Below are positions 42,975-51,094 of a stretch of 64,000 bases of DNA, piece after piece. The position numbers and the translations under genes were made by a program. This stretch comes from Mycobacteroides saopaulense (lineage in GTDB: Bacteria > Actinomycetota > Actinomycetes > Mycobacteriales > Mycobacteriaceae). A model generated the notes under the pieces. The model worked only from the letters and a program-made list of their open reading frames with translations. It ran no database searches and was not told the origin of the DNA. Position 1 is the stretch's first letter, and each line of letters opens with the position of its first letter. The DNA lies in the NCBI RefSeq assembly GCF_001456355.1, contig NZ_CP010271.1, positions 1,364,001-1,428,000 on the forward strand. The letters run 5' to 3'.

Positions 42975-44831
42975 CTCGATCACCTGAGCAACCAACCCGT
43001 CGATATCGGCACCGGTCGTGTCGAGAACCAGTTCGGGATTTTCCGGGGCCTCGTAGGGCGCCTCCACACCTGTCAGACCCTTCAATTCACCCGCACGCGC
43101 CCGTGCATACAGTCCCTTGGGGTCTCTCTTCTCGCATTCGGCCAGCGGTGTGGAGATATAGACCTCGATAAACGGCAGCTTGGCCGCGGCGTTGATGCTG
43201 CGCGCGGTCTCCCGGTCGGAGCGCAGCGGCGACACCAACGATGCCAGCGCCACCACGCCGGCGTCGGCGAACAGCCGCGTCAGGTGCGACACCCTGCGGA
43301 TGTTCTCGGCGCGGTCGCCCGGCGAGAACCCGAGGTCATCGGAGAGCCCGTGGCGCAGGTTGTCGCCGTCGAGCAGGTAGGCAACCTGCCCGGATTCCAC
43401 CAGCGCGCGTTCCACTGCCACCGCGATGGTCGACTTGCCCGATGCCGGTAGCCCCGTGAACCAGATGATGGCACCGCGCTGCGCCGTGCTGTCCCAACGG
43501 TATTCACGGTCAAGCGCCGACGGGTGCCAACGGATGTCGGTGCGCGAGTGCGTTTCGGGTTTGACCTCGCGTGCCTCGATGATGGTGCCGGCGCCGACGG
43601 TGTCATTGGACGCCTCGTCGATCAGGATGAAGGCGCCGCTGTCTCTGCTGTCGGCATACGAATCGGCCACCACCACCGAGCTGGTACGCAGGGTGACCGC
43701 ACCGATGTCGTTGAGCGCCAACTCAACCGGACCGTCCAGCTCGTCGAGAGTCTCCGGATCCAGCCGCGTGTGCAGGGCCTGGACGGTGGCGCGCACCGTC
43801 CGGGTGCCCTGCTTGAGGGCGAGCCGGTCGCCGGCGCGCAGCGGGCCGTTGGTGAACCAGCAGACCGTGGCATCCAGCTCGCGGGCCAGCACCGGTAGCA
43901 CCGCATCCTCGGCTCCGCTCACCAGCACGTCGCCGCGGCCCACGTCGATGTCGTCGGCCAGTTCGATCGAGACCGACAGCGGAGCCACACCGGTGGAACG
44001 GCTTTCGTCCAGGGTGTCGACCACCGTGACGGTGGAGCGCGTCCCCGACGGCAGGTTCACCACCGAATCTCCGACGCTGAGTGTGCCTGCTGCCAGGCGG
44101 CCAGTATACCGGCGACGCTGGTCGGCGGTGGGGCGCGAGACCCACTGCACGGGCAGGCGCAGTTTGGCGGCTTCCGGCTGTGGAGGTGAAAGCTCGACGT
44201 TTTCAAGGTATTCGAGCAGGGTGGGGCCGGAGTACCACGATGTGTTCTGCGAGCGGTGCACCACGTTGTCGCCGTGCTTGGCCGCGATCGGAATGACCGT
44301 GATGTCCACCTTGCCCAGCCGGTCGGCGAGCAGATGCAGCTCGCGATCCACCTCCGCGAACCGTTCCGCGTCGAAGTCGACTAGGTCGATCTTGTTCACC
44401 GCGGCCACAAAGTGCTTGATGCCCAACAGCTTTGCGATGCGGGCGTGGCGGCGGGTCTGACGCAGCACCCCGGCCCGGGCGTCGACCAGCAGGATCGCGA
44501 CATGGGCGTTGGAGGCACCGGTGAACATGTTGCGGGTGTAGCGCTCGTGGCCGGGGGTGTCGGCCAGGATGTAGCTGCGGCTCTCGGTGGAGAAGAAGCG
44601 GTACGCGACATCGATTGTGATGCCCTGTTCGCGTTCGGCGCGCAGGCCATCGGACAGCGCGGCGAGATCGGCGTTTCCCTCGTCGTCGGTAACGGCTTCC
44701 AGATGATCGACCGGCAGGCTGTCGGTGTCATGCAGCAGCCGCCCGATGAGCGTGCTCTTGCCGTCGTCCACCGAGCCGGCGGTGGCGATGCGCAGAAGTT
44801 GGCGGGTGTCCACCGCGGTCTGGGTGCTCAT
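42954..44831 (-). CDS. cysNC: Bifunctional sulfate adenylyltransferase GTPase subunit / APS kinase
   Basis: The 625-residue fusion has an EF-Tu-like GTPase (G1 GSVDDGKST at about 19-27, G3 DTPGHERY near 95, G4 NKID near 150), beta-barrel domains to about 430, and a C-terminal APS kinase with P-loop GLPASGKST (about 455) and the DGDNLRHGL substrate motif. With CysD it makes APS from sulfate and ATP, then phosphorylates APS to PAPS. It overlaps cysD by one base (ATGA). PAPS is the donor for the sulfotransferase encoded two genes upstream. Confidence 0.97.
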   Translation of the reverse strand: MSTQTAVDTRQLLRIATAGSVDDGKSTLIGRLLHDTDSLPVDHLEAVTDDEGNADLAALSDGLRAEREQGITIDVAYRFFSTESRSYILADTPGHERYTRNMFTGASNAHVAILLVDARAGVLRQTRRHARIAKLLGIKHFVAAVNKIDLVDFDAERFAEVDRELHLLADRLGKVDITVIPIAAKHGDNVVHRSQNTSWYSGPTLLEYLENVELSPPQPEAAKLRLPVQWVSRPTADQRRRYTGRLAAGTLSVGDSVVNLPSGTRSTVTVVDTLDESRSTGVAPLSVSIELADDIDVGRGDVLVSGAEDAVLPVLARELDATVCWFTNGPLRAGDRLALKQGTRTVRATVQALHTRLDPETLDELDGPVELALNDIGAVTLRTSSVVVADSYADSRDSGAFILIDEASNDTVGAGTIIEAREVKPETHSRTDIRWHPSALDREYRWDSTAQRGAIIWFTGLPASGKSTIAVAVERALVESGQVAYLLDGDNLRHGLSDDLGFSPGDRAENIRRVSHLTRLFADAGVVALASLVSPLRSDRETARSINAAAKLPFIEVYISTPLAECEKRDPKGLYARARAGELKGLTGVEAPYEAPENPELVLDTTGADIDGLVAQVIEVLNRAR

Positions 44832-45748
44832 CAGAAGTAGCCCTCTCGTTTCCGGTCTTCCATGGCGGCCACGGATGTGCGGTCATCGGCGCGGGTCTCG
44901 CCGCGCTCGGAGACGGTGGCCACGGAGATCTCCGCGATCACGCCCTCGATCTCGGTGGCTTGCGAGCGCACGGCGCCGGTGATGGTCATGTCGCCGACGG
45001 TGCGGTAGCGCACCCATTCGGTGGCCGCTGTCTCGTCGGCCGTCGGGATGGCGTACTCGGAGGTGGCCAGCAAGATGCCGTCACGCTCGAACACCTCGCG
45101 TTGGTGCGCGTAGTAGATCGAGGGCAGCTCAAGGTTTTCCAGCTGGATGTAGCGCCAGATGTCCAGCTCGGTCCAGTTGCTCAGCGGAAACACGCGGACC
45201 TGTTCGCCCTTGCGGATGCGGCCGTTGTACAGCGACCACGGTTCGGGCCGCTGGGCGCGAGGATCCCACTGCCCGAACTCGTCGCGGAAGCTCAGAATGC
45301 GCTCCTTGGCCCGGGCACGTTCCTCGTCGCGTCGCGCGCCACCGAATGCCGCGTCGAAACCGCCGGCTTCCAACGCGTCCAGAAGGGTGCGAGTCTGTTG
45401 GCGGTTGCGTGAGGCGCCCGGGCCCGGATCGGCGACCCGTCCGGCGTCGATGGTGTCCTGCACCGAGGCGACGATCAGTTTGTGGCCAAGCCCGGTGGTG
45501 CGGCGGTCGCGGAATTCGATGACCTCGGGGAAGTTGTGCCCGGTGTCGACGTGCAGCACCGGGAAGGGCAGTGGTGCGGGCCGGAAGGCCTTCTCGGCCA
45601 ACCGCAGTAGCACGATCGAGTCCTTGCCGGCCGAGAACAGCAGTACCGGGCGTTGCAGTTCGGCGGCCACTTCGCGGATGATGTGCACCGCCTCGGCCTC
45701 CAACAGCCGAAGTTCGTTGACCTGTAGTGGATTTTCTATCGTCGTCAT
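44831..45748 (-). CDS. cysD: Sulfate adenylyltransferase subunit 2
   Basis: The ATG at 45748 (MTTIENPLQ) gives 305 residues. It is an ATP-pyrophosphatase-fold protein with the PP-loop SAGKDS (about 39-44), [12 protein letters not shown] (about 67) and FGGARRDEE (about 135), which adenylates sulfate. Its start overlaps the sulfotransferase stop by four bases and its stop overlaps cysNC, so sulfotransferase, CysD and CysNC are translationally coupled. An unbroken frame extends past the start into the sulfotransferase gene but encodes nothing sulfurylase-like. Confidence 0.97.
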   Translation of the reverse strand: MTTIENPLQVNELRLLEAEAVHIIREVAAELQRPVLLFSAGKDSIVLLRLAEKAFRPAPLPFPVLHVDTGHNFPEVIEFRDRRTTGLGHKLIVASVQDTIDAGRVADPGPGASRNRQQTRTLLDALEAGGFDAAFGGARRDEERARAKERILSFRDEFGQWDPRAQRPEPWSLYNGRIRKGEQVRVFPLSNWTELDIWRYIQLENLELPSIYYAHQREVFERDGILLATSEYAIPTADETAATEWVRYRTVGDMTITGAVRSQATEIEGVIAEISVATVSERGETRADDRTSVAAMEDRKREGYF

Positions 45749-46548
45749 AGCGGCAGTCCCTCCTTTTCTGCGTCGGCCCGGTATCGGTCCACCCAGTCGT
45801 CGGACCGCTGATCTGCCTGGCGCTCCAGCACCGGCGGCGGCGCCAATCGGGGATCTTGTCCCAGCGCCTCCAGCACGGTGCCCACCACCTGAGTCAGGTT
45901 GCGCCACAGGAATGGGTACGAGATGTCGATGGGTTGGATGTTCTCCTCGGCGAACCAGCGGCGCCACCCCGCCTCCTGCGCCTGCAGCATGGTGATGACG
46001 TGGGCGATCGCCCCGGCGTGGTACTCGGCGCGTGCGTCGCGGACCGGATCGGGACGGCCACGCCACACCCGGGTCTGCACCGCGCGCCAGAACGAAACCG
46101 CCTGGGACACAACGTCCGGTCGGTACACGTGCACCAGCACCGGGTCGCTGCCGACGACGTCGCGTATCGCGGCGAGTAGACCCTCGCCGGAGCGGTCGGG
46201 CAGACCCTGCGCGCGGTTCAGCAGCAGCGGGGTCTGGTTCCACATCAGCTTGCCGCCCCAGATTCCGTTCGGGGTGCGCCCCACAGTACGGATGTAATCG
46301 CGCCAGATGGTGGCGGGCGCCAGGTCGGGCTTGCCCGCGTCCAGCGGATCCAGCAGGCGCAGGATCGACTCGTCCTGGACGTCGGCGAACCATTCCCGCG
46401 GCTGCGGGGACTGGCTCGTGGTGGGCAGGTACTGGAAGAACTCCTGTGGTTCGCCCGCTACACCGGTCGCGCGCAGGGATTCCACCAGGAGGGTGCTGCC
46501 ACTGCGCTGCGAGGCGAGCACCAGATATGCGGTGGGGTGGTCGGGCAT
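45745..46548 (-). CDS. stf0: Stf0-type sulfotransferase (trehalose 2-sulfotransferase family)
   Basis: This 267-residue PAPS-dependent enzyme has the 5'-phosphosulfate loop [10 protein letters not shown] (about 12-21), the GEPQEFFQY block (about 32-40), a Glu residue expected to act as general base in Stf0, and the 3'-phosphate binding [13 protein letters not shown] (about 140). In M. tuberculosis Stf0 (Rv0295c) sulfates trehalose for sulfolipid-1. Here it is first in an overlapping operon with cysD-cysNC, which supplies PAPS. The acceptor could be trehalose, but the sulfolipid pathway genes are not in this window. Confidence 0.88.
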   Translation of the reverse strand: MPDHPTAYLVLASQRSGSTLLVESLRATGVAGEPQEFFQYLPTTSQSPQPREWFADVQDESILRLLDPLDAGKPDLAPATIWRDYIRTVGRTPNGIWGGKLMWNQTPLLLNRAQGLPDRSGEGLLAAIRDVVGSDPVLVHVYRPDVVSQAVSFWRAVQTRVWRGRPDPVRDARAEYHAGAIAHVITMLQAQEAGWRRWFAEENIQPIDISYPFLWRNLTQVVGTVLEALGQDPRLAPPPVLERQADQRSDDWVDRYRADAEKEGLPL

Positions 46549-46624
46549 GCGCAGTAGCCTAACCGCAATTGTTTTGTATTCGACTAATTGGGTTCGCCAT
46601 GAATTGCAATCACCGCGAACATAA

Positions 46625-47986
46625 CTATTGTTCGATTCCGCGTTCGTTGGCGATCGCGGATCGGTTGGCTCCGGGTCTGCCGTGGACGCGCAGGAATGTC
46701 TCGGTGTATCGCTCGGAAATACGTGTGCCCGCGAAATCTGAGGGGATCACGTCGAAGGTCTGCTCCCGCCAGTGGTTGAGGCGCAGTGCCAGGTCGTTGG
46801 CGATGGTTTCCGACTCCTCGTTGGCAACCGTTCCCAGCAGGTTATGAGCTTCTTCAGGGTCGTCCACAAGGTTGTAGAGCTCGCGATGGGGCCGGGGTCC
46901 GGTGATGTGCGTGGCAACGGCCCGGCCCGGGGGGCTGTCGGCAATGTCCCAGGGCAGGTCCAGAACCGGCCGGGGCGCGTAATTCTCTATATAGCTGTAA
47001 TTCTTCGTGCGAATAGCGCGAATAGGATCAAAGGAATCATGATAGGTCTTCGTGGTGAATACCTCGGAACGCACTTCTTTTAGTTCGCCCGACGGCTTCA
47101 CGATATTGCCGGCGTGGGAAACTCCCTGAACTTCCTCGGGAATTTCTACACCGAGTATTTCCAAAAGCGTGGGCAGCAGATCGACGCCGCTGAAGAGCTC
47201 GTCGTACCGCAGCGATTCGGTGCCGCGGCCACGCGGTGGACGCACGATCAAAGCGATTCCGGTACCGGCGTCGTACAGGGTGGACTTGGCCCGTGGCAAT
47301 GCCGGGCCGTGATCGGTCATGAAGACCACCCAGGTGTTTTGGTCCAGGCCCGTCTCGGCCAACACCTCCAAGAGCTCACCGACCTTGGCGTCGGCCACGG
47401 AGATGGAGCCGTAGAACTCGGCGAGGTCATCGCGGACCTCAGGGGTGTCGGGCAGGTAATCGGGGACGTTTACCGTCTCGGCGTCTGACGGTTCATAGCG
47501 CTCCCTCGGAAAGGGGCGATGCGTCTCGAAGAATCCGGCGGTGAGCAGAAACGGCGACTGCGGGGAATTGCGCAACCAGCGGGTCGCATGTTCCACCACA
47601 TATTCGCAATAGGAGTTCGATACGTCGTACTCGTCGAATCCCAGCGTCGCGGGGTACGCGGTTTCGTGTTGCATTCCGAACAAGGCTGTGTGCCAGCCCG
47701 ATCCGGACAGAATGTGGGGGAGGGTGCGCACTCCGGCGCGGTACTCCCAGCCGTGGTGGGCAAGGCCGATCAGGCCATTGCTCTGCGGGTACCGGCCCGT
47801 GAACAGGGAACCGCGCGACGGTGAGCACAATGGTGCGGTGGCATGCGCGCGGGTGAACAGGATGCCGTCGGCGGCCAGCTGGTCCAGGTGCGGGCTGCAC
47901 ACGTCGGGATGCCCATAGGCACCTAGATAGCGACCGAGGTCGTGCCAATGGACGATCAGAACGTTGTCCCGTGACGCTTCGGTCAC
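46625..47986 (-). CDS. Type I sulfatase (Rv0296c-like)
   Basis: GTG 47986 with GGGAG five bases upstream gives 453 residues. The formylglycine motif is Cys54 in [13 protein letters not shown] (CxPSR), with [11 protein letters not shown] at the N-terminus and [11 protein letters not shown] (about 230) at the metal site. It needs formylglycine-generating enzyme for activity. There is no signal peptide, so it is cytosolic. It lies 76 bases upstream of stf0 on the same strand. The M. tuberculosis homologue is also next to stf0 (Rv0295c-Rv0296c), so it probably hydrolyses or edits the product of that sulfotransferase. Confidence 0.9.
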   Translation of the reverse strand: MTEASRDNVLIVHWHDLGRYLGAYGHPDVCSPHLDQLAADGILFTRAHATAPLCSPSRGSLFTGRYPQSNGLIGLAHHGWEYRAGVRTLPHILSGSGWHTALFGMQHETAYPATLGFDEYDVSNSYCEYVVEHATRWLRNSPQSPFLLTAGFFETHRPFPRERYEPSDAETVNVPDYLPDTPEVRDDLAEFYGSISVADAKVGELLEVLAETGLDQNTWVVFMTDHGPALPRAKSTLYDAGTGIALIVRPPRGRGTESLRYDELFSGVDLLPTLLEILGVEIPEEVQGVSHAGNIVKPSGELKEVRSEVFTTKTYHDSFDPIRAIRTKNYSYIENYAPRPVLDLPWDIADSPPGRAVATHITGPRPHRELYNLVDDPEEAHNLLGTVANEESETIANDLALRLNHWREQTFDVIPSDFAGTRISERYTETFLRVHGRPGANRSAIANERGIEQ

Positions 47987-48074
47987 TGTGCTCCCTTCCG
48001 TGGTTCGACGGTCCAGCCAACAGTGTGCCTTGCGTTTCTGGCAACCGTTCCGCTCAGGGCGAGCACCTAACTCT

Positions 48075-49274
48075 TCAGCGCGACACCCAATGCCATGAAG
48101 GAGCCCTGAGAGGGTCGAGCCCAACGATCTGCGTCTCGCCCCAGTCCTTGACGAGTTCGAGTCTGATCGCCGGTCCGGCCTCGTCGAATCGGTCGTTCTC
48201 GCCTGCAAGGATGTCGCGCAACGGACGTGCGGCAAGGTGGTCGACAAGAGCACTCGCATGGGTGATCACCACCACCTGGGTCTTCGCGGCCGCTGCGCGG
48301 ATGAGCGTGGCGAGTGGAGCGATGAGGTCGGGGTGCAGCGATGTTTCCGGCTCGTTGAGCACCATCAGCGGCGGCGGTTCAGGGCTCAGCAGGGCCGCGG
48401 CCCACAGCAGGAAGCGCAACGTGCCATCGGACAGCTCTGCCGCGCGCAGCGGGCGCAGCATCCCATTCTGCTGCAGCTGCAGATCGAAGATCCCCCCGCG
48501 GACGGCGACTGACACCGAGGCGCCGTCGAACGCAGCGGCGACGGCACTGTCCAAGGTATCGCTGCGGGTCTCGATGATCGTCTGGATGGCGGCTGCCACG
48601 TCGCTGCCGTCATTGGAGAGCACCGTTGTGCGCGTGCCGATCTGAGGTTGACGAGCCGGCGCCTGCATGTCCACGCGGAACCCGTCGTAGAACCTCCAGC
48701 CACGTAGCGTGTCCCGCACCGCACCCAATTCGGGGAACCTGCCAGGGAATTCGGAGAGTACGCTGCGGTATGTCGGTAGCGAGCGGTTGAAGTCCTCGAA
48801 CCCGCGACCTGAATCCGAACGAGCTTCCGCGACGGGGCGGATTCTGCGGACCAGGGTCGAGCTGGGGCGAACCGATGGTCCGGTGAACACGATCTCGCGC
48901 TTGATCTCCGGGTCTCGGCCAAACGCGGAATCGCCGGGAATCGGCAGGCCGAGGTCTACCAGGTAGCCAAAATCTGTTGACGCATAACCCAGCTCGATAG
49001 AGAGGGGCCGTGTGCGGACCGTGGGCTCAACGGTACCGGTGCGTCGCGCGCCCTTGAGGTTCTCCGGCCCGGCCCACATCGCCGATTGCAGTCCGCCCTG
49101 GCGGGCCAGCGACCCGATGACCTCACCACGGCCGCAGTCGGCCAGTAGCTGCAGTGCCCGGTAAAGCGACGACTTTCCGGTCCCGTTAGCGCCGGTGACG
49201 ACCGTGAGTTGGGTAAGCGGCAGCACAAGATCGCGCAGCGACCGGTATCCCCGAACGGCGACAGTGGTGAGCAC
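48075..49274 (-). CDS. AAA/RecF-like ATPase (COG4637-like)
   Basis: This 399-residue soluble protein has Walker A GANGTGKSS (about 28-36), an inserted lid of about 200 residues, a signature region AELSDGTLRFL (about 280) and Walker B LMVLNEPETSLHP (about 303), in which Asn replaces the usual Asp before EPE. The His switch is VITHAS. No nuclease domain is seen. It resembles predicted ATPases often found singly and occasionally in phage-defence pairs. Upstream of the sulfatase by 88 bases on the same strand, but no functional link is evident. Confidence 0.85.
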   Translation of the reverse strand: MLTTVAVRGYRSLRDLVLPLTQLTVVTGANGTGKSSLYRALQLLADCGRGEVIGSLARQGGLQSAMWAGPENLKGARRTGTVEPTVRTRPLSIELGYASTDFGYLVDLGLPIPGDSAFGRDPEIKREIVFTGPSVRPSSTLVRRIRPVAEARSDSGRGFEDFNRSLPTYRSVLSEFPGRFPELGAVRDTLRGWRFYDGFRVDMQAPARQPQIGTRTTVLSNDGSDVAAAIQTIIETRSDTLDSAVAAAFDGASVSVAVRGGIFDLQLQQNGMLRPLRAAELSDGTLRFLLWAAALLSPEPPPLMVLNEPETSLHPDLIAPLATLIRAAAAKTQVVVITHASALVDHLAARPLRDILAGENDRFDEAGPAIRLELVKDWGETQIVGLDPLRAPSWHWVSR

Positions 49275-49309
49275 GGCGCCAGGTTAACCAAGGGCACCGA
49301 CATCTGACG

Positions 49310-50056
49310 GTGAACGGTTACGCTGCGACTGTGCTCCGGGTACGAGGCTTGGTCGCGGTTGTCGCGGCGCTGCTCTGCGCTGCGGGGGTGCCGTCGTGCC
49401 GTGTCGGCACCGATTCGCTGGCGCAGTGCAGGAACATCCTCAGTAGCGTCGGTGCCAAGAACTGCGAGTTCACCTCCACTGATGCGCTGGGGCTCCGGTT
49501 CGAGAAACGGATTGTTGGTACATCTGCCCGGATTCGCATCTTCACGCGTTCCGGAGTGATGGTTCAAACGGTCAGCCATGCCATCGAGGACTCGCCCGAA
49601 TCCGGCGTCATGCTGTTGCGAGATTTGGACGGCGACGGCCGCGATGAGCTGCTCCTTTCATTGGACACCGGTGGCGCGCATCCGAATTCGCACTGGGCGC
49701 TGTGGCGGACGACGGGTAACTCCACACAGTTCCGTGCGGTGCATGCTCCGCACCTGCGTGATGACGTGATGCATGATGTCGGTGCACTGTTCGGCAGTGA
49801 CTTCTGGCATGCCGGAGACGGCTTTATCGCGGAGTATGGGACCGGCCCAACACGCAGCTGGCTCACGCGGATCTATCGGTTCGATGGTGACGAGCTTGCG
49901 CCGATCGTGTCGGTTCAGAACGATGGAGTTCGGTTGGACGGAAGCATGAGCCCGTGCCAATTGGAGAAGGTGTACGACCTTGCGCGCATCGGTCTCGCAG
50001 CCGACGAGGCGCGGGATCATTTCTGCACCAGCACCGAAGAGCGTCAACGGCGCTAG
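49310..50056 (+). CDS. Secreted protein with an FG-GAP/calcium-loop-like segment
   Basis: This 248-residue protein has a hydrophobic N-terminal signal (LVAVVAALLCAAGVPSC, about 14-30) that could be a signal peptide or a lipobox (VPSC). The body includes LLRDLDGDGRDELLLSL (about 102-118), a DxDGDGxDE loop as in FG-GAP/dockerin calcium repeats, though only one copy is present. Four or five cysteines suggest disulphides. GTG 49310 is used; GTG 49331 is possible. Divergent from the ATPase. Function unknown. Confidence 0.7.
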   Translation: MNGYAATVLRVRGLVAVVAALLCAAGVPSCRVGTDSLAQCRNILSSVGAKNCEFTSTDALGLRFEKRIVGTSARIRIFTRSGVMVQTVSHAIEDSPESGVMLLRDLDGDGRDELLLSLDTGGAHPNSHWALWRTTGNSTQFRAVHAPHLRDDVMHDVGALFGSDFWHAGDGFIAEYGTGPTRSWLTRIYRFDGDELAPIVSVQNDGVRLDGSMSPCQLEKVYDLARIGLAADEARDHFCTSTEERQRR

Positions 50057-50104
50057 AGATCACCAGGTTCTACGCCTCAACGGTGTTCGGTACCATCATC
50101 CGGC

Positions 50105-50692
50105 ATGGGACCCGGGGGGATGCGCAAGCTAGCCATCGCGACAGCCGTTTTGATGATCAACCTGGTCGGATCACTTTGTTTCACTGCGCCGGCGAACGCG
50201 GACCCCGCGTTCCCGGACATCGACTCGCTGCCCATGGCCTCGATCAAATATCCCGCGGGCTTCGATCCGACCGACGGGAAACAGTGGCCGATCGAGAACA
50301 TCTTCTCGCCCGCCGATGGGGTGTATTGCCGGTTACGTCTGCAGGCATGGGGGACCTTCCAAATGCCACCCGCTGATGTCGCCTGCGCGGGTGAGTTACC
50401 GGGAATGCCGAACGGCGAGAACATCGCCCGTATTGATATCGGCACCTCAGGCGCCCCTTACGCAAGATTCCTCAAAGGATCTAACTCCTTGGGGGACCTC
50501 AATACGTACCCGCACTTTTCTGCCGGGAAACAATTGCAGGTGTTCCTCAATACTCGGAGCATTCTGATGTCGTGCGGTAGCGGCAATGGGGACGATTTCA
50601 TCTTCGCCTGCCATGCCTGGCAAAGCCTTGGCCAGGCTGACTTCCCTCCGCACGGCTTTGTACTGGCCGCTTCAGGCAGCTGGGTGTTCTGA
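50105..50692 (+). CDS. Secreted mycobacterial protein of unknown function
   Basis: This 195-residue protein has a clear signal peptide (MRKLAIATAVLMINLVGSL, cleavage at TAPANA near residue 33). The mature part has paired cysteines (VYCRLRL, VACAGELP, MSCGSG, FACHAW) typical of small exported mycobacterial proteins. Internal ATG at 50120 (MRKLAIAT) would give a cleaner signal. It follows another secreted-protein gene by 48 bases on the same strand. No domain recognised. Confidence 0.75.
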   Translation: MGPGGMRKLAIATAVLMINLVGSLCFTAPANADPAFPDIDSLPMASIKYPAGFDPTDGKQWPIENIFSPADGVYCRLRLQAWGTFQMPPADVACAGELPGMPNGENIARIDIGTSGAPYARFLKGSNSLGDLNTYPHFSAGKQLQVFLNTRSILMSCGSGNGDDFIFACHAWQSLGQADFPPHGFVLAASGSWVF

Positions 50693-50749
50693 GGGGAGAT
50701 GAAGCGCAAGATCGCTTCTGCGCCGCCACGAGATCATCGAGGGCGGTAG

Positions 50750-51094
50750 ATGATCGAGCTGACTTCGATGCACCGCTTCACTATCACCGGGCATGGGGAG
50801 GCTGCGATCGTGGATGGGGCGCAACTTGGCGATCGGACAATTTACGAAGGGGACCATGCGCTGATTGATGGCACCGAGTGTGTGATTTGGTACATCGACA
50901 GCGCTCCACGAATTCTCGATGTCGAGCCAGGCGTGATCCCCGTAGGCCTCGTGATCGGGAGGCCGGGCGAGGATCCCCCGAGGCCCTACCGCCCGAAACC
51001 TGCGTTGCGCAGCGCGTCCGCCATCGAACCCGTCGGACGAGACTCTTCCCGCTGGCGGGAATTCTTGTCGCGGTTCTGGTTCCGGCGACCCTGA
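50750..51094 (+). CDS. Candidate 114-residue protein overlapping the 3' end of tex
   Basis: The ATG at 50750 has a GAGGGCGG sequence just upstream. Codons 1-78 lie in an otherwise empty gap and look protein-like (ITGHGEAAIVDGAQLGDRTIYEGDHALIDG, in short blocks, suggests beta strands). The last 36 codons run antisense to tex (50986-51094), where the sequence becomes Arg-rich shadow. Either a real small protein whose end intrudes on tex or a chance frame. No family recognised. Confidence 0.35.
   Translation: MIELTSMHRFTITGHGEAAIVDGAQLGDRTIYEGDHALIDGTECVIWYIDSAPRILDVEPGVIPVGLVIGRPGEDPPRPYRPKPALRSASAIEPVGRDSSRWREFLSRFWFRRP

Noticed and set aside
45749..46393. Extended upstream start for cysD
   Set aside because: The frame stays open through the sulfotransferase gene but encodes Arg/Gly-rich sequence; ATG 45748 matches the CysD family start.
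47987..48259. Extended upstream start for the sulfatase
   Set aside because: The added 91 codons overlap the ATPase gene in reverse and carry no sulfatase sequence; GTG 47986 has a good ribosome-binding site.
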